From Pseudomonas fluorescens (lineage in GTDB: Bacteria; Pseudomonadota; Gammaproteobacteria; Pseudomonadales; Pseudomonadaceae), in the NCBI RefSeq assembly GCF_019212185.1, contig NZ_CP078138.1:6278246-6342245 (forward strand): 64,000 bases of DNA, written 5' to 3'. Below the pieces are notes generated by a model. The model saw only the letters and a list, made by a program, of their open reading frames with translations. It did not search any database and was not told where the DNA came from. Shown piece by piece: positions 17,695 to 27,738 of the stretch. A program made the translations under genes and the position numbers. Numbering within the stretch: position 1 is the first letter of the stretch; every line of letters begins with the position of its first letter.

Positions 17695-18480
17695 ATGACC
17701 CAGCGTTACAGCGCCCTCCTCGCCGCCCTGTTTGCCAGCCTGATGCTGAGCCAGGCACCCGCCCACGCCGACGGCCTGGAGGATGTGGTCAAACGCGGCG
17801 TCCTCAAGGTGGCCGTGCCCCAGGACTTCCCCCCCTTCGGCTCGGTCGGGCCAGACATGAAGCCACGCGGTCTCGACATCGACACCGCGAAGCTGCTGGC
17901 CGACCAACTCAAGGTCAAACTTGAACTGACCCCGGTCAACAGCACCAACCGCATTCCGTTCCTCACCACCGGCAAAGTCGACCTGGTGATTTCCAGCCTC
18001 GGCAAAAACCCCGAGCGCGAGAAAGTTATCGACTTCTCCCGCCCCTATGCGCCGTTCTACCTCGCCGTATTCGGTCCGCCAGATGCCGACATCACGTCGC
18101 TGGACGACCTCAAGGGCAAGACCATCAGCGTCACCCGCGGCGCGATCGAAGACATCGAGCTGACCAAGGTCGCCCCCGAAGGCGTGACCATCAAGCGTTT
18201 TGAAGACAACAACTCGACCATTGCTGCGTACCTGGCCGGGCAAGTCGACCTGATTGCCAGCGGTAACGTGGTGATGGTCGCGATCAGCGAAAAGAGCCCG
18301 AAACGGGTGCCCGTGCTGAAAGTGAAGCTCAAGGATTCGCCGGTCTACGTAGGCGTTAACAAAAACGAGCCGGCGCTGCTGGACAAGGTCAACCAGATCC
18401 TGGTGACCGCCAAGAGCGACGGCGCACTGGAAAAGAACGCCATGACCTGGCTGAAAGAGCCGTTGCCGGCCGACCTCTGA
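17695..18480 (+). CDS. Periplasmic solute-binding protein of an amino-acid-type ABC importer
   Basis: This 261-residue protein belongs to the type-2 bacterial extracellular solute-binding family (SBP_bac_3). It starts at the ATG at 17695, with GGAG 8 bases upstream, rather than an earlier in-frame ATG. A signal peptide ends AHA before DGLEDVVKRG. Family marks are VLKVAVPQDFPPFGSV, GLDIDTAKLLADQL and DLVISSLGKNPEREKVIDFSRPY. It is first in a four-gene operon. The ligand is probably an amino acid or small amine; the sequence does not say which. Confidence 0.92.
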   Translation: MTQRYSALLAALFASLMLSQAPAHADGLEDVVKRGVLKVAVPQDFPPFGSVGPDMKPRGLDIDTAKLLADQLKVKLELTPVNSTNRIPFLTTGKVDLVISSLGKNPEREKVIDFSRPYAPFYLAVFGPPDADITSLDDLKGKTISVTRGAIEDIELTKVAPEGVTIKRFEDNNSTIAAYLAGQVDLIASGNVVMVAISEKSPKRVPVLKVKLKDSPVYVGVNKNEPALLDKVNQILVTAKSDGALEKNAMTWLKEPLPADL

Positions 18481-18502
18481 TTCGGCACGCTGGAGACGTT
18501 TT

Positions 18503-19171
18503 ATGGCTTATCAGTTCGATTTCCTGCCGGTGCTGAGCAACACCGACCTGTTGTTGCGCGGCGCGTTGTTCACCCTTGAGCTGACCGCCATCGGCGCTGT
18601 GCTTGGCGTGGGACTGGGCATCGTCGGGGCGCTGGTGCGGGCGTGGAATATCCGGCCTTTCTCGGGGATCTTCGCGGTCTACGTCGAGTTGATCCGCAAC
18701 ACGCCCTTCCTGGTGCAGCTGTTTTTCATCTTTTTCGGTTTGCCGTCCCTGGGCGTGCAAATTTCCGAGTGGCAGGCGGCGGTGCTGGCGATGGTGATCA
18801 ACCTCGGCGCCTATTCCACCGAGATCATCCGCGCCGGCATCCAGGCGATCCCCCGGGGTCAACTGGAGGCCGCGGCGGCACTCGCGATGACGCGTTTCGA
18901 GGCGTTCCGCCACGTGGTGCTGCTGCCAGCGCTGGGCAAAGTCTGGCCGGCCCTGAGCAGCCAGATCATCATCGTCATGCTCGGCTCGGCGGTGTGTTCA
19001 CAGATCGCCACCGAAGAGCTGAGTTTCGCCGCCAACTTCATTCAATCGCGCAACTTCCGCGCCTTTGAAACCTATGCCCTGACCACGCTGCTGTACCTGT
19101 GCATGGCACTGCTGATCCGCCAATTGCTGAACTGGATCGGCCAGCGGTTCATTACAAGGAGTAGCCGATGA
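18503..19171 (+). CDS. Amino-acid-type ABC transporter permease 1
   Basis: This 222-residue inner-membrane permease of the HisM/GlnP type has about five membrane helices. The EAA-like loop that docks with the ATPase reads GAYSTEIIRAGIQAIPRGQLEAAAALAM near residues 103-130. The family N-terminal signature LLRGALFTLELTAIGAVLG is present. GGAG lies 8 bases before the ATG. Its stop overlaps the next permease start by 4 bases (ATGA), consistent with a heterodimeric channel. Confidence 0.93.
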   Translation: MAYQFDFLPVLSNTDLLLRGALFTLELTAIGAVLGVGLGIVGALVRAWNIRPFSGIFAVYVELIRNTPFLVQLFFIFFGLPSLGVQISEWQAAVLAMVINLGAYSTEIIRAGIQAIPRGQLEAAAALAMTRFEAFRHVVLLPALGKVWPALSSQIIIVMLGSAVCSQIATEELSFAANFIQSRNFRAFETYALTTLLYLCMALLIRQLLNWIGQRFITRSSR

Positions 19172-19818
19172 GCGATTTCACCTTCTGGGACATCGTGCGC
19201 AACCTGCTGACCGGCCTGCAATGGACCCTGGCGCTGTCGCTGGTGGCCTTTATTGGCGGCGGGCTGATCGGCTTGCTGATCATGGTCATGCGCATTTCAG
19301 ATAAAGCCCTGCCGCGTCGCGTCGCCCGTACTTACATCGAGCTATTCCAGGGCACGCCGCTGTTGATGCAGCTATTTCTGGTGTTTTTCGGCGTGGCGCT
19401 GGCCGGGGTGGAGATTTCACCGTGGATGGCGGCGGCGATTGCACTGACGCTATTTACCAGCGCTTACCTGGCGGAGATCTGGCGCGGCTGCGTCGATTCG
19501 ATCCCCAACGGCCAATGGGAGGCATCGTCCAGCCTGGCGCTGAGCCCGTTGGAACAGTTGCGCTACGTGATCCTGCCGCAAGCCCTGCGCATCGCCGTGG
19601 CGCCGACCGTGGGCTTCTCGGTGCAAGTGGTCAAAGGCACTGCCGTCACCTCGATCATCGGCTTCACCGAACTGACCAAGACCGGCGGCATGCTCGCCAA
19701 CGCCACCTTCGAACCTTTCATGGTCTACGGCCTCGTCGCCCTCGGCTACTTCCTGCTTTGCTACCCCTTGTCGCTCAGTGCGCGATACCTGGAAAGGAGA
19801 CTGCATGCCTCTGCTTAG
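19168..19818 (+). CDS. Amino-acid-type ABC transporter permease 2
   Basis: This 216-residue permease is the partner of the one before it. It has the matching N-terminal segment LLTGLQWTLALSLVAFIGG and an EAA-type loop (TSAYLAEIWRGCVDSIPNGQWEASSSLAL) near residue 97. It is coupled by ATGA to the upstream permease and overlaps the ATPase gene by 14 bases. In this family one operon with two permease genes usually makes a heterodimer. Confidence 0.93.
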   Translation: MSDFTFWDIVRNLLTGLQWTLALSLVAFIGGGLIGLLIMVMRISDKALPRRVARTYIELFQGTPLLMQLFLVFFGVALAGVEISPWMAAAIALTLFTSAYLAEIWRGCVDSIPNGQWEASSSLALSPLEQLRYVILPQALRIAVAPTVGFSVQVVKGTAVTSIIGFTELTKTGGMLANATFEPFMVYGLVALGYFLLCYPLSLSARYLERRLHASA

Positions 19819-20542
19819 AATTTCCGCCCTGCATAAATACTACGGCGACCATCATGTGCTCAAAGGGATCGACCTGAGCATCGAGGAAGGCCAGGTAGTC
19901 GCAATCATTGGCCGCAGTGGCTCGGGTAAATCGACCTTGCTGCGTACCCTCAACGGCCTGGAGTCAATCAACGACGGGGTGATCGAAGTCGACGGCGAAT
20001 ACCTCGATACCGCCCGCGCCGACCTGCGCAGCCTGCGGCAGAAAGTCGGCATGGTGTTCCAGCAGTTCAACCTGTTCCCGCACCTGACCGTGGGTGAGAA
20101 CGTCATGCTCGCGCCACAGGTGGTGCAAAAAGTGCCCAAAGCCAAGGCCGCCGAACTGGCGCGTCAGATGTTGGAACGGGTCGGACTGGGGGAAAAGTTC
20201 GATGCCTTTCCGGACCGACTGTCCGGCGGCCAGCAACAGCGGGTGGCGATTGCCCGTGCCCTGGCCATGTCGCCAAAAGTGTTGCTGTGCGACGAAATCA
20301 CCTCGGCACTCGACCCGGAGCTGGTCAACGAAGTGCTGAGTGTGGTCCGGCAACTGGCAAAGGAAGGCATGACGCTGATTATGGTCACCCACGAAATGCG
20401 TTTCGCCCGAGAGGTTGGGGATAAGTTGGTGTTCATGCACCAGGGCAAGGTGCATGAGGTGGGTGATCCCAAGACGTTGTTTGCCCAGCCGCAGACGGCG
20501 GAGCTGGCGAACTTTATCGGGACGGTCGAGGCGGCGGGCTGA
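19805..20542 (+). CDS. Amino-acid-type ABC transporter ATP-binding protein
   Basis: This 245-residue ATPase has Walker A GRSGSGKSTLLRTLN at about residues 37-51, Q-loop QFNLF, signature LSGGQQQRVAIARAL and Walker B VLLCDEITSALDPE. The start is the ATG at 19805 (MPLLRISALHKYYG), preceded by GGAAAGGAG. It belongs to the GlnQ/HisP polar amino-acid group. The operon ends in a hairpin that overlaps this stop codon. Confidence 0.95.
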   Translation: MPLLRISALHKYYGDHHVLKGIDLSIEEGQVVAIIGRSGSGKSTLLRTLNGLESINDGVIEVDGEYLDTARADLRSLRQKVGMVFQQFNLFPHLTVGENVMLAPQVVQKVPKAKAAELARQMLERVGLGEKFDAFPDRLSGGQQQRVAIARALAMSPKVLLCDEITSALDPELVNEVLSVVRQLAKEGMTLIMVTHEMRFAREVGDKLVFMHQGKVHEVGDPKTLFAQPQTAELANFIGTVEAAG

Positions 20543-20566
20543 CCGTTCTTCAGCGTCGGTCAGCCC
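20536..20566 (+). terminator. Hairpin overlapping the end of the ABC operon
   Basis: GGGCTGACCG pairs perfectly with CGGTCAGCCC around an 11-base loop, and the stem includes the TGA stop at 20540-20542. Only a short TCTT follows, so it may be a weak terminator or an mRNA 3' end stabiliser. Confidence 0.55.
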
Positions 20567-20570
20567 GTCT

Positions 20571-20642
20571 TCGCAGGCAAGCCCGCGCCCACCGTGAATG
20601 GCAACATGGAAACCCACATATGGGAGCGGGCTTGCCCGCGAT
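20571..20642. repeat. Inverted pair of REP elements (REPIN-like)
   Basis: TCGCAGGCAAGCCCGCGCCCACC at 20571 and TGGGAGCGGGCTTGCCCGCGAT at 20621 are inverted copies of the same pseudomonad REP core (GGGAGCGGGCTTGCC), separated by about 27 bases. They lie between the ABC operon and ppx. Confidence 0.85.
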
Positions 20643-20759
20643 TGACCGCGCAGCCGTCAGCAGTTTTCCTGCACTGGATCAAGGCTTTGAACACTGCGCG
20701 TTGGCGGCAGCGATTGATCGTGGCACGATGGTCAGGTTATCGACCGAGACCCCTAGACC

Positions 20760-22262
20760 ATGCCCCAATCCCAAGCCAAGAATCTGTCCCTGATCGCCGC
20801 TATCGACCTGGGCTCGAACAGCTTTCATATGGTCGTGGCCAAAGCTCACCACAATGAAATACGCATTCTCGAGAGGCTCGGCGAAAAGGTTCAGTTGGCT
20901 GCCGGGATCGACGAAGCACGCCAGCTCAGCGAAGAGTCCATGCAGCGCGGGCTCGACTGCCTCAAGCGCTTTGCCCAACTGATCAACGGCATGCCCCTGG
21001 GCGCCGTGCGAATCGTCGGCACCAACGCCCTGCGTGAAGCGCGCAACCGCGGCGAGTTCATCCGCCGCGCCGAGGAAATTCTCGGGCATCCGGTCGAAGT
21101 CATTTCCGGTCGTGAAGAGGCCCGCCTGATCTACCTCGGCGTGTCCCACACCCTCGCTGACACCCCGGGCAAGCGCCTGGTGGCCGACATCGGCGGTGGC
21201 AGCACCGAATTTATCATTGGCCAGCGCTTTGAACCGCTGCTGCGTGAAAGCCTGCAGATGGGCTGCGTGAGCTTCACCCAGCGCTACTTCAAGGACGGCA
21301 AGATCACCCCGGCCCGCTACGCCCAGGCGTACACTGCGGCGCGCCTGGAGATCATGAGCATTGAACACGCCCTGCACCGCCTGACCTGGGATGAGGCCAT
21401 CGGCTCCTCGGGCACCATCCGTGCCATCGGCCTGGCGCTCAAGGCCGGAGGCCACGGCACTGGCGAGGTCAATGCCGAGGGCCTGGCCTGGCTCAAACGC
21501 AAGCTGTTCAAGCTCGGCGACGCGGAGAAAATCGATTTCGAGGGCATCAAGCCTGACCGTCGGGCGATCTTCCCTGCCGGCCTGGCGATCCTCGAAGCGA
21601 TCTTCGACGCCCTTGAGTTGCAACGCATGGACCACTGCGACGGCGCGCTGCGCGAAGGCGTGCTGTACGACCTGCTGGGCCGTCATCACCATGAAGACGT
21701 GCGCGAACGCACCCTCAGCTCCCTGATGGACCGCTACCACGTCGACCTCGATCAGGCCGTTCGCGTCGAGCGCAAGGCGCTGCACGCGTTCGACCAGGTG
21801 GCGGCGGACTGGGATCTGGATGACGGCGTCTGGCGCGAACTGCTGGGCTGGGCCGCCAAGGTGCACGAAGTCGGCCTGGACATCGCCCACTACCATTACC
21901 ACAAGCATGGCGCCTACCTGATCGAGCACTCGGACCTGGCCGGTTTCTCCCGTGAAGACCAACTGATGCTGGCCCTGCTGGTTCGCGGGCACCGACGCAA
22001 TATTCCCAAGGACAAGTTCGCCGAGTTCGGCGACGAAGGCATCAAGCTGATCCGCCTGTGCGTCCTGCTGCGCTTCGCAATTCTGTTCCACCACATCCGC
22101 GGCACCCAGGCGATGCCCCAGGTATCGCTGCATGCCAACGGCGACAGCCTGGAAGTGCAGTTCCCGGAAAACTGGCTGGACGAAAACCAACTGACCCAGG
22201 CCGACTTCGCCCTGGAAGCCGAGTGGCTGACCCGGGTCGGATTCACCCTCAGCGTGCGCTGA
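20760..22262 (+). CDS. ppx: Exopolyphosphatase
   Basis: This 500-residue enzyme of the GppA/Ppx family removes phosphate from the ends of polyphosphate. It shows the actin-like ATPase-fold phosphate motifs [16 protein letters not shown] near residue 12 and [14 protein letters not shown] near residue 140, plus a C-terminal HD-like region ([16 protein letters not shown]). It starts with ATG. It is convergent with ppk and shares a bidirectional terminator with it, rather than forming a ppk-ppx operon as in E. coli. The upstream 217 bases carry REP elements and no Pho box that I could see. Confidence 0.95.
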   Translation: MPQSQAKNLSLIAAIDLGSNSFHMVVAKAHHNEIRILERLGEKVQLAAGIDEARQLSEESMQRGLDCLKRFAQLINGMPLGAVRIVGTNALREARNRGEFIRRAEEILGHPVEVISGREEARLIYLGVSHTLADTPGKRLVADIGGGSTEFIIGQRFEPLLRESLQMGCVSFTQRYFKDGKITPARYAQAYTAARLEIMSIEHALHRLTWDEAIGSSGTIRAIGLALKAGGHGTGEVNAEGLAWLKRKLFKLGDAEKIDFEGIKPDRRAIFPAGLAILEAIFDALELQRMDHCDGALREGVLYDLLGRHHHEDVRERTLSSLMDRYHVDLDQAVRVERKALHAFDQVAADWDLDDGVWRELLGWAAKVHEVGLDIAHYHYHKHGAYLIEHSDLAGFSREDQLMLALLVRGHRRNIPKDKFAEFGDEGIKLIRLCVLLRFAILFHHIRGTQAMPQVSLHANGDSLEVQFPENWLDENQLTQADFALEAEWLTRVGFTLSVR

Positions 22263-22265
22263 AAA

Positions 22266-22300
22266 CAAAAATGGCGATCCTCAGGGATCGCCATTTTTTT
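22266..22300. terminator. Bidirectional terminator between ppx and ppk
   Basis: ATGGCGATCC and GGATCGCCAT form a perfect 10-bp stem around TCAG, flanked by AAAA on the left and TTTTTTT on the right. It can end both convergent transcripts. Confidence 0.92.
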
Positions 22301-22316
22301 GCCTGTTGCCTGAGAG

Positions 22317-24548
22317 TCAGCTGCTGACCGGCAGGATCGGGCTACCCAAACGCTCCAGCAAGGTCGCCTGGGCGCTGCGCGGGTTCTGGTTGCCGGTCGG
22401 GGTGTTGCGCACGTAGCGACCGTCCGATTGCAGGCTCCAGCTGTGGGTGTTATCGGTCAAGTACAGTTCCAGCTCCTTCTTGACCCGGGTCAGCAGCTTC
22501 TTGCCTTCGACCGGGAAGCAAGTCTCGACGCGCTTGTCGAGGTTGCGCTCCATCCAGTCGGCACTGGAGAGGAACATCTGCTCTTCGCCGCCATTGAGGA
22601 AGTAGAACACCCGGGTGTGCTCGAGGAAGCGGCCGATGATCGAGCGCACATGAATGTTATGCGAGACCCCGGCGATGCCCGGACGCAGGCAGCACATGCC
22701 GCGCACCACCAGATCGATGCGCACCCCTGACTGGCTGGCCTTGTACAGCGCGCGAATGATCTTCGGATCGGTCAGCGAGTTGAACTTGGCAATGATGTGC
22801 GCCGGCTTGCCGTCGAGGGCGAACTGGGTTTCGCGGGCAATCATGTCGAGCATGCCCTTCTTCAGGGTAAACGGCGCGTGCAGCAGCTTCTTCATGCGCA
22901 GCGTCTTACCCATGCCGATCAACTGGCTGAACAGCTTGCCGACGTCTTCGCACAAGGCGTCGTCGGAAGTCAGCAGGCTGTAGTCGGTGTACAGGCGGGC
23001 GTTGCCGGCGTGGTAGTTACCGGTGCCGAGGTGCGCGTAACGGACAATTTCACCGGCCTCGCGACGCAGGATCAGCATCATCTTGGCGTGGGTCTTGAAG
23101 CCGACCACGCCATAAATCACCACCGCGCCGGCCGCTTGCAGACGGCTGGCCAGTTGCAGGTTGGACTCTTCATCGAAGCGCGCCCGCAACTCGATCACCG
23201 CGGTGACTTCCTTGCCGTTACGCGCCGCATCCACCAGCGCGTCGACGATTTCCGAGTTGGCGCCGGAACGGTACAGGGTCTGGCGGACGGCCAATACATG
23301 CGGGTCCTTGGCAGCCTGACGCAGCAGGTCGACCACCGGGGTGAACGACTCGAATGGGTGCAGCAACAGGATGTCCTGCTTGCCGACCACACTGAAAATG
23401 TTCTCGCTGTTTTGCAGCAATTTCGGGATCTGCGGGGTGAACGGGGTGTATTGCAGCTCCGGATGGCTGTCCAGGCCGGTGATGCTGAACAGACGGGTCA
23501 GGTTGACCGGGCCATTGACCTGATACAGCTCGGTCTCGCTCAGGTTGAACTGCTTGAGCAAGTAATCCGAGAGGTGTTTCGGGCAAGTATCGGCCACTTC
23601 CAGACGCACCGCATCGCCGTAGCGCCGCGAGAACAGCTCGCCACGAAGAGCGCGGGCCAGGTCTTCGACGTCTTCGGAGTCAAGCGCGAGGTCGGCGTTT
23701 CGGGTCAGGCGGAACTGGTAGCAACCCTTGACCTTCATGCCCTGGAACAGGTCGTCGGCGTGTGCGTGGATCATCGACGACAGGAACACATAATTGTCGC
23801 CAGTACCTCCGACTTCTTCCGGCAGCTTGATCACCCGTGGCAGCAAGCGCGGCGCCGGGATGATTGCCAGGCCGGAATCGCGACCAAAGGCATCGACCCC
23901 TTCGAGTTCGACGATGAAGTTCAGGCTCTTGTTAACCAGCAACGGGAACGGGTGCGTCGGATCGAGGCCGATCGGGGTGATGATTGGCGCGATTTCGTCG
24001 CGGAAATAGCGGCGCACCCAGGTCTTGATCTTGGTGTTCCAGTGCCGCCGACGAATGAAGCGGACCTGATGCTTCTCCAACTCCGGCAACAGAATATCGT
24101 TGAGGATCGCGTACTGGCGGTCGACATGGCCGTGCACCAACTCGCTGATGCGTGCCAGCGCCTGATGCGGCTGCAGGCCATCGGCGCCGGCTTGTTCACG
24201 GGCGAAGGTGATCTGCTTCTTCAGGCCGGCGACACGAATCTCAAAGAACTCATCGAGATTGCTGGAGAAGATCAGCAAGAACTTCAGCCGCTCCAGCAAC
24301 GGGTAGGACTCATCCAGCGCCTGTTCCAGCACGCGGATGTTGAACTGCAGTTGCGACAGTTCGCGATGAATATAAAGGATGCTGTCATCCAGGCCCGGGA
24401 CCGGCACCGCTGGCGCAGCAGGTGCCGCCTCGGCGACCACTGGTGGCGGCACCGGTGCAGGAGCGGGCTCCGGCGCCGCTTCGACCACCGGCTCGTCCAC
24501 AGGCAGGGCTTCGTTTACAGCAACTTCAGTAAGGCCTTCGGTATTCAT
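22317..24548 (-). CDS. ppk: Polyphosphate kinase 1 with an Ala/Pro-rich N-terminal extension
   Basis: This 743-residue enzyme makes polyphosphate reversibly from ATP. Core motifs are [23 protein letters not shown] (N domain) and, in the catalytic domains, [19 protein letters not shown] and [15 protein letters not shown], the last holding the phosphorylated histidine. About 50 residues precede the core and are rich in Ala, Pro, Val and Glu ([15 protein letters not shown]). AGGA 7 bases before the ATG supports this start. It begins 18 bases after hemB, so both are likely one transcript driven by the Pho-box promoter upstream of hemB. Confidence 0.95.
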   Translation of the reverse strand: MNTEGLTEVAVNEALPVDEPVVEAAPEPAPAPVPPPVVAEAAPAAPAVPVPGLDDSILYIHRELSQLQFNIRVLEQALDESYPLLERLKFLLIFSSNLDEFFEIRVAGLKKQITFAREQAGADGLQPHQALARISELVHGHVDRQYAILNDILLPELEKHQVRFIRRRHWNTKIKTWVRRYFRDEIAPIITPIGLDPTHPFPLLVNKSLNFIVELEGVDAFGRDSGLAIIPAPRLLPRVIKLPEEVGGTGDNYVFLSSMIHAHADDLFQGMKVKGCYQFRLTRNADLALDSEDVEDLARALRGELFSRRYGDAVRLEVADTCPKHLSDYLLKQFNLSETELYQVNGPVNLTRLFSITGLDSHPELQYTPFTPQIPKLLQNSENIFSVVGKQDILLLHPFESFTPVVDLLRQAAKDPHVLAVRQTLYRSGANSEIVDALVDAARNGKEVTAVIELRARFDEESNLQLASRLQAAGAVVIYGVVGFKTHAKMMLILRREAGEIVRYAHLGTGNYHAGNARLYTDYSLLTSDDALCEDVGKLFSQLIGMGKTLRMKKLLHAPFTLKKGMLDMIARETQFALDGKPAHIIAKFNSLTDPKIIRALYKASQSGVRIDLVVRGMCCLRPGIAGVSHNIHVRSIIGRFLEHTRVFYFLNGGEEQMFLSSADWMERNLDKRVETCFPVEGKKLLTRVKKELELYLTDNTHSWSLQSDGRYVRNTPTGNQNPRSAQATLLERLGSPILPVSS

Positions 24549-24566
24549 CGCGTGTTCCTGGGAGGG

Positions 24567-25706
<1,140 letters not shown>

Positions 25707-25787
25707 TCACGTCGAGACACATTTGGATACTTTCCTCCATGGGCCTAAGGGGTTAGGCTGCGCGTTCATTTCGCCAGCACCCAGACA

Positions 25788-26417
25788 ATGCTCCAACAAT
25801 TCCTGAATGACTTTGGCTACTTTGCCCTATTCCTGGGTACGTTTTTCGAAGGCGAAACCATCCTGGTTCTTGCAGGATTCCTCGCGTTCCGTGGCTACAT
25901 GGACATCAATATCGTAGTGGTCGTGGCGTTCCTTGGCAGCTACGCCGGCGACCAGCTGTGGTACTTCCTGGGCCGCAAGCACGGACGCAAGCTGCTGGCG
26001 CGCAAGCCGCGCTGGCAATTGATGGGCGATCGGGCGCTGGAACATATTCGCAAGCATCCGGACATCTGGGTCCTGAGCTTTCGCTTCGTCTATGGCCTGC
26101 GCACTGTGATGCCGGTGGCTATCGGCCTGTCGGGGTATCCGCCTGGCCGCTACCTGATCCTCAACGGCATTGGTGCGGCAATCTGGGCCACCGCGCTGGC
26201 CGCCGCGGCCTATCATTTCGGAGCGGTTCTGGAAGGCATGCTCGGCAGCGTCAAAAAGTACGAACTATGGGTGCTGGGCGCCCTGTTGGTGTTGGGTCTT
26301 GGTCTGTGGCTGCGTCGACGATTCAAGAATGCGCGGCTGGCCAAACAGGTCTACGCCGATGAGCAGGCACTCAAGGCCGAAATGGCCCGGAACGAGCCCA
26401 AGACGCCAGCCGAGTAA
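25788..26417 (+). CDS. DedA family membrane protein
   Basis: This 209-residue inner-membrane protein belongs to the DedA/SNARE-associated family. It carries the marks FGYFALFLGTFFEGETILVLAGFLA at the N-terminus, the glycine-rich GSYAGDQLWYFLGRKHG near residue 49, and FRFVYGLRTVMPVAIGLSG near residue 100. DedA proteins are needed for membrane potential and include flippases for undecaprenyl phosphate and phospholipids; which applies here is open. It is divergent from hemB-ppk, sharing the intergenic region with the Pho box. The C-terminal tail is basic and cytoplasmic. Confidence 0.92.
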   Translation: MLQQFLNDFGYFALFLGTFFEGETILVLAGFLAFRGYMDINIVVVVAFLGSYAGDQLWYFLGRKHGRKLLARKPRWQLMGDRALEHIRKHPDIWVLSFRFVYGLRTVMPVAIGLSGYPPGRYLILNGIGAAIWATALAAAAYHFGAVLEGMLGSVKKYELWVLGALLVLGLGLWLRRRFKNARLAKQVYADEQALKAEMARNEPKTPAE

Positions 26418-26589
26418 CTTGCGGGCGTCACGCTCAGCAGGCTGTAACGGCCAGCGCAGTGCTCACCTGAATTTCATGGCGCGATCCGCGAGGAACGGTT
26501 GTCCAACGATCAGCGGTCAACTCTTTGACCCTATGGCAACCGGTGGCAAATTAGTGGACATTTAGCGCCATGAATCTGGAGAAGAGCCC

Positions 26590-27258
26590 ATGAGCAAAAA
26601 AGTTGCAGTGATACTTTCCGGCTGTGGCGTCTATGACGGTGCCGAGATCCACGAAAGCGTGATCACCCTGCTGCGCCTGGATCAGCGCGGCGCTCAGGTG
26701 CAGTGCTTCGCCCCCAACATCGCGCAATTGCATGTGATCAACCACCTGACCGGTGAGGAGATGCCTGAGGCGCGCAATGTCCTGGTGGAATCGGCGCGCA
26801 TAGCCCGTGGCCAGGTCAAGGACATCCGCGAGGCCAATGCCGAAGACTTCGACGCACTGATCGTGCCCGGTGGTTTTGGTGCAGCGAAGAACCTCTCCAA
26901 CTTCGCCATCGAAGGTGCCGGCTGCAGCCTGCAACCGGAAGTCCTGGCACTGGCCGAGGCCTTTGCCGAAGCCGGTAAACCTGTGGGTTTGATCTGCATT
27001 TCCCCGGCGCTGGCGGCCAAAATTTACGGCCCGGGCGTCACCTGCACCATCGGCAACGACGCCGATACTGCTGCGGCCATGACCAAAATGGGCGCCACTC
27101 ACACCGACTGCGCCGTCACAGACATCGTCGAAGACAAGGCGCGCAAACTGGTCAGCACACCTGCCTACATGCTCGCGCAGTCAATCAGCGAGGCCGCCTC
27201 CGGCATCAACAAGCTGGTGGACCGGGTGCTGGAACTGACCCACGAAAACGACGCTTGA
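26590..27258 (+). CDS. elbB: ElbB-type glyoxalase / class I amidotransferase-like protein
   Basis: This 222-residue protein belongs to the DJ-1/PfpI superfamily as ElbB (formerly called sigma cross-reacting protein 27A). Marks are VILSGCGVYDGAEIHES at residues 7-23, LIVPGGFGAAKNLSNFA near residue 93, and the nucleophile elbow GLICISPAL near residue 138. E. coli ElbB has been reported to have weak glyoxalase activity and was linked to isoprenoid synthesis. GGAGAAG precedes the ATG. It stands alone between DedA and a convergent UPF0178 gene. Confidence 0.9.
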   Translation: MSKKVAVILSGCGVYDGAEIHESVITLLRLDQRGAQVQCFAPNIAQLHVINHLTGEEMPEARNVLVESARIARGQVKDIREANAEDFDALIVPGGFGAAKNLSNFAIEGAGCSLQPEVLALAEAFAEAGKPVGLICISPALAAKIYGPGVTCTIGNDADTAAAMTKMGATHTDCAVTDIVEDKARKLVSTPAYMLAQSISEAASGINKLVDRVLELTHENDA

Positions 27259-27261
27259 GCA

Positions 27262-27717
27262 TCAGCCTTTGCGACTGAGCCGAGTGAGAATCCGGTCCAG
27301 CGCATTGGCAAATGCCTGTTTCTCCCGCTCGCCAAACGGCGCCGGTCCGCCGCTCATCTGCCCCTGCTCGCGCAGGTCGGTAAACAGATTGCGCACGGCC
27401 AGGCGCTCGCCCATGTTCTGCGCATCGAACTCCTTTCCCCGTGGGTCCAGAGCAGCAACGCCCTTTTTGACCAGACGATCGGCCAATGGCACATCGCTGC
27501 AGATCACCAAGTCACCGGGCACCGCGTGCTCCACCAGATAGTCATCCGCCGCATCCGGGCCGCTGGGCACCACGATCAGCTTGACCAACGCCAGTGCGGG
27601 CTTGGTCTGCGGCTGGCCGGCCACCAGCACGACCTCGAACTGGCGCTTGAGGGCGAACTTTACCACCAGATCCTTCGCTGCCCGTGGGCAAGCGTCGGCA
27701 TCGATCCATACACGCAC
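27262..27717 (-). CDS. UPF0178 (YaiI/YqxD) family protein
   Basis: This 151-residue protein is a DUF188/UPF0178 member, a PIN-like fold of unknown biochemical role. The N-terminal RVWIDADACPRAAKDLVVKFA is the family signature, with the acidic DADACP cluster resembling a PIN-domain metal site. ICSDVPLADRLVKKG follows near residue 73. It starts with GTG, with GGAG 7 bases upstream. Its stop is 3 bases from the convergent elbB stop. Confidence 0.9.
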   Translation of the reverse strand: MRVWIDADACPRAAKDLVVKFALKRQFEVVLVAGQPQTKPALALVKLIVVPSGPDAADDYLVEHAVPGDLVICSDVPLADRLVKKGVAALDPRGKEFDAQNMGERLAVRNLFTDLREQGQMSGGPAPFGEREKQAFANALDRILTRLSRKG

Positions 27718-27738
27718 GGTGTTCTCCTCTGTAATGAA

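Noticed and set aside
20679..22268. 529-residue minus-strand frame across ppx
   Set aside because: It is an antisense shadow of high-GC coding sequence; ppx is a clear family member with a proper start and terminator.
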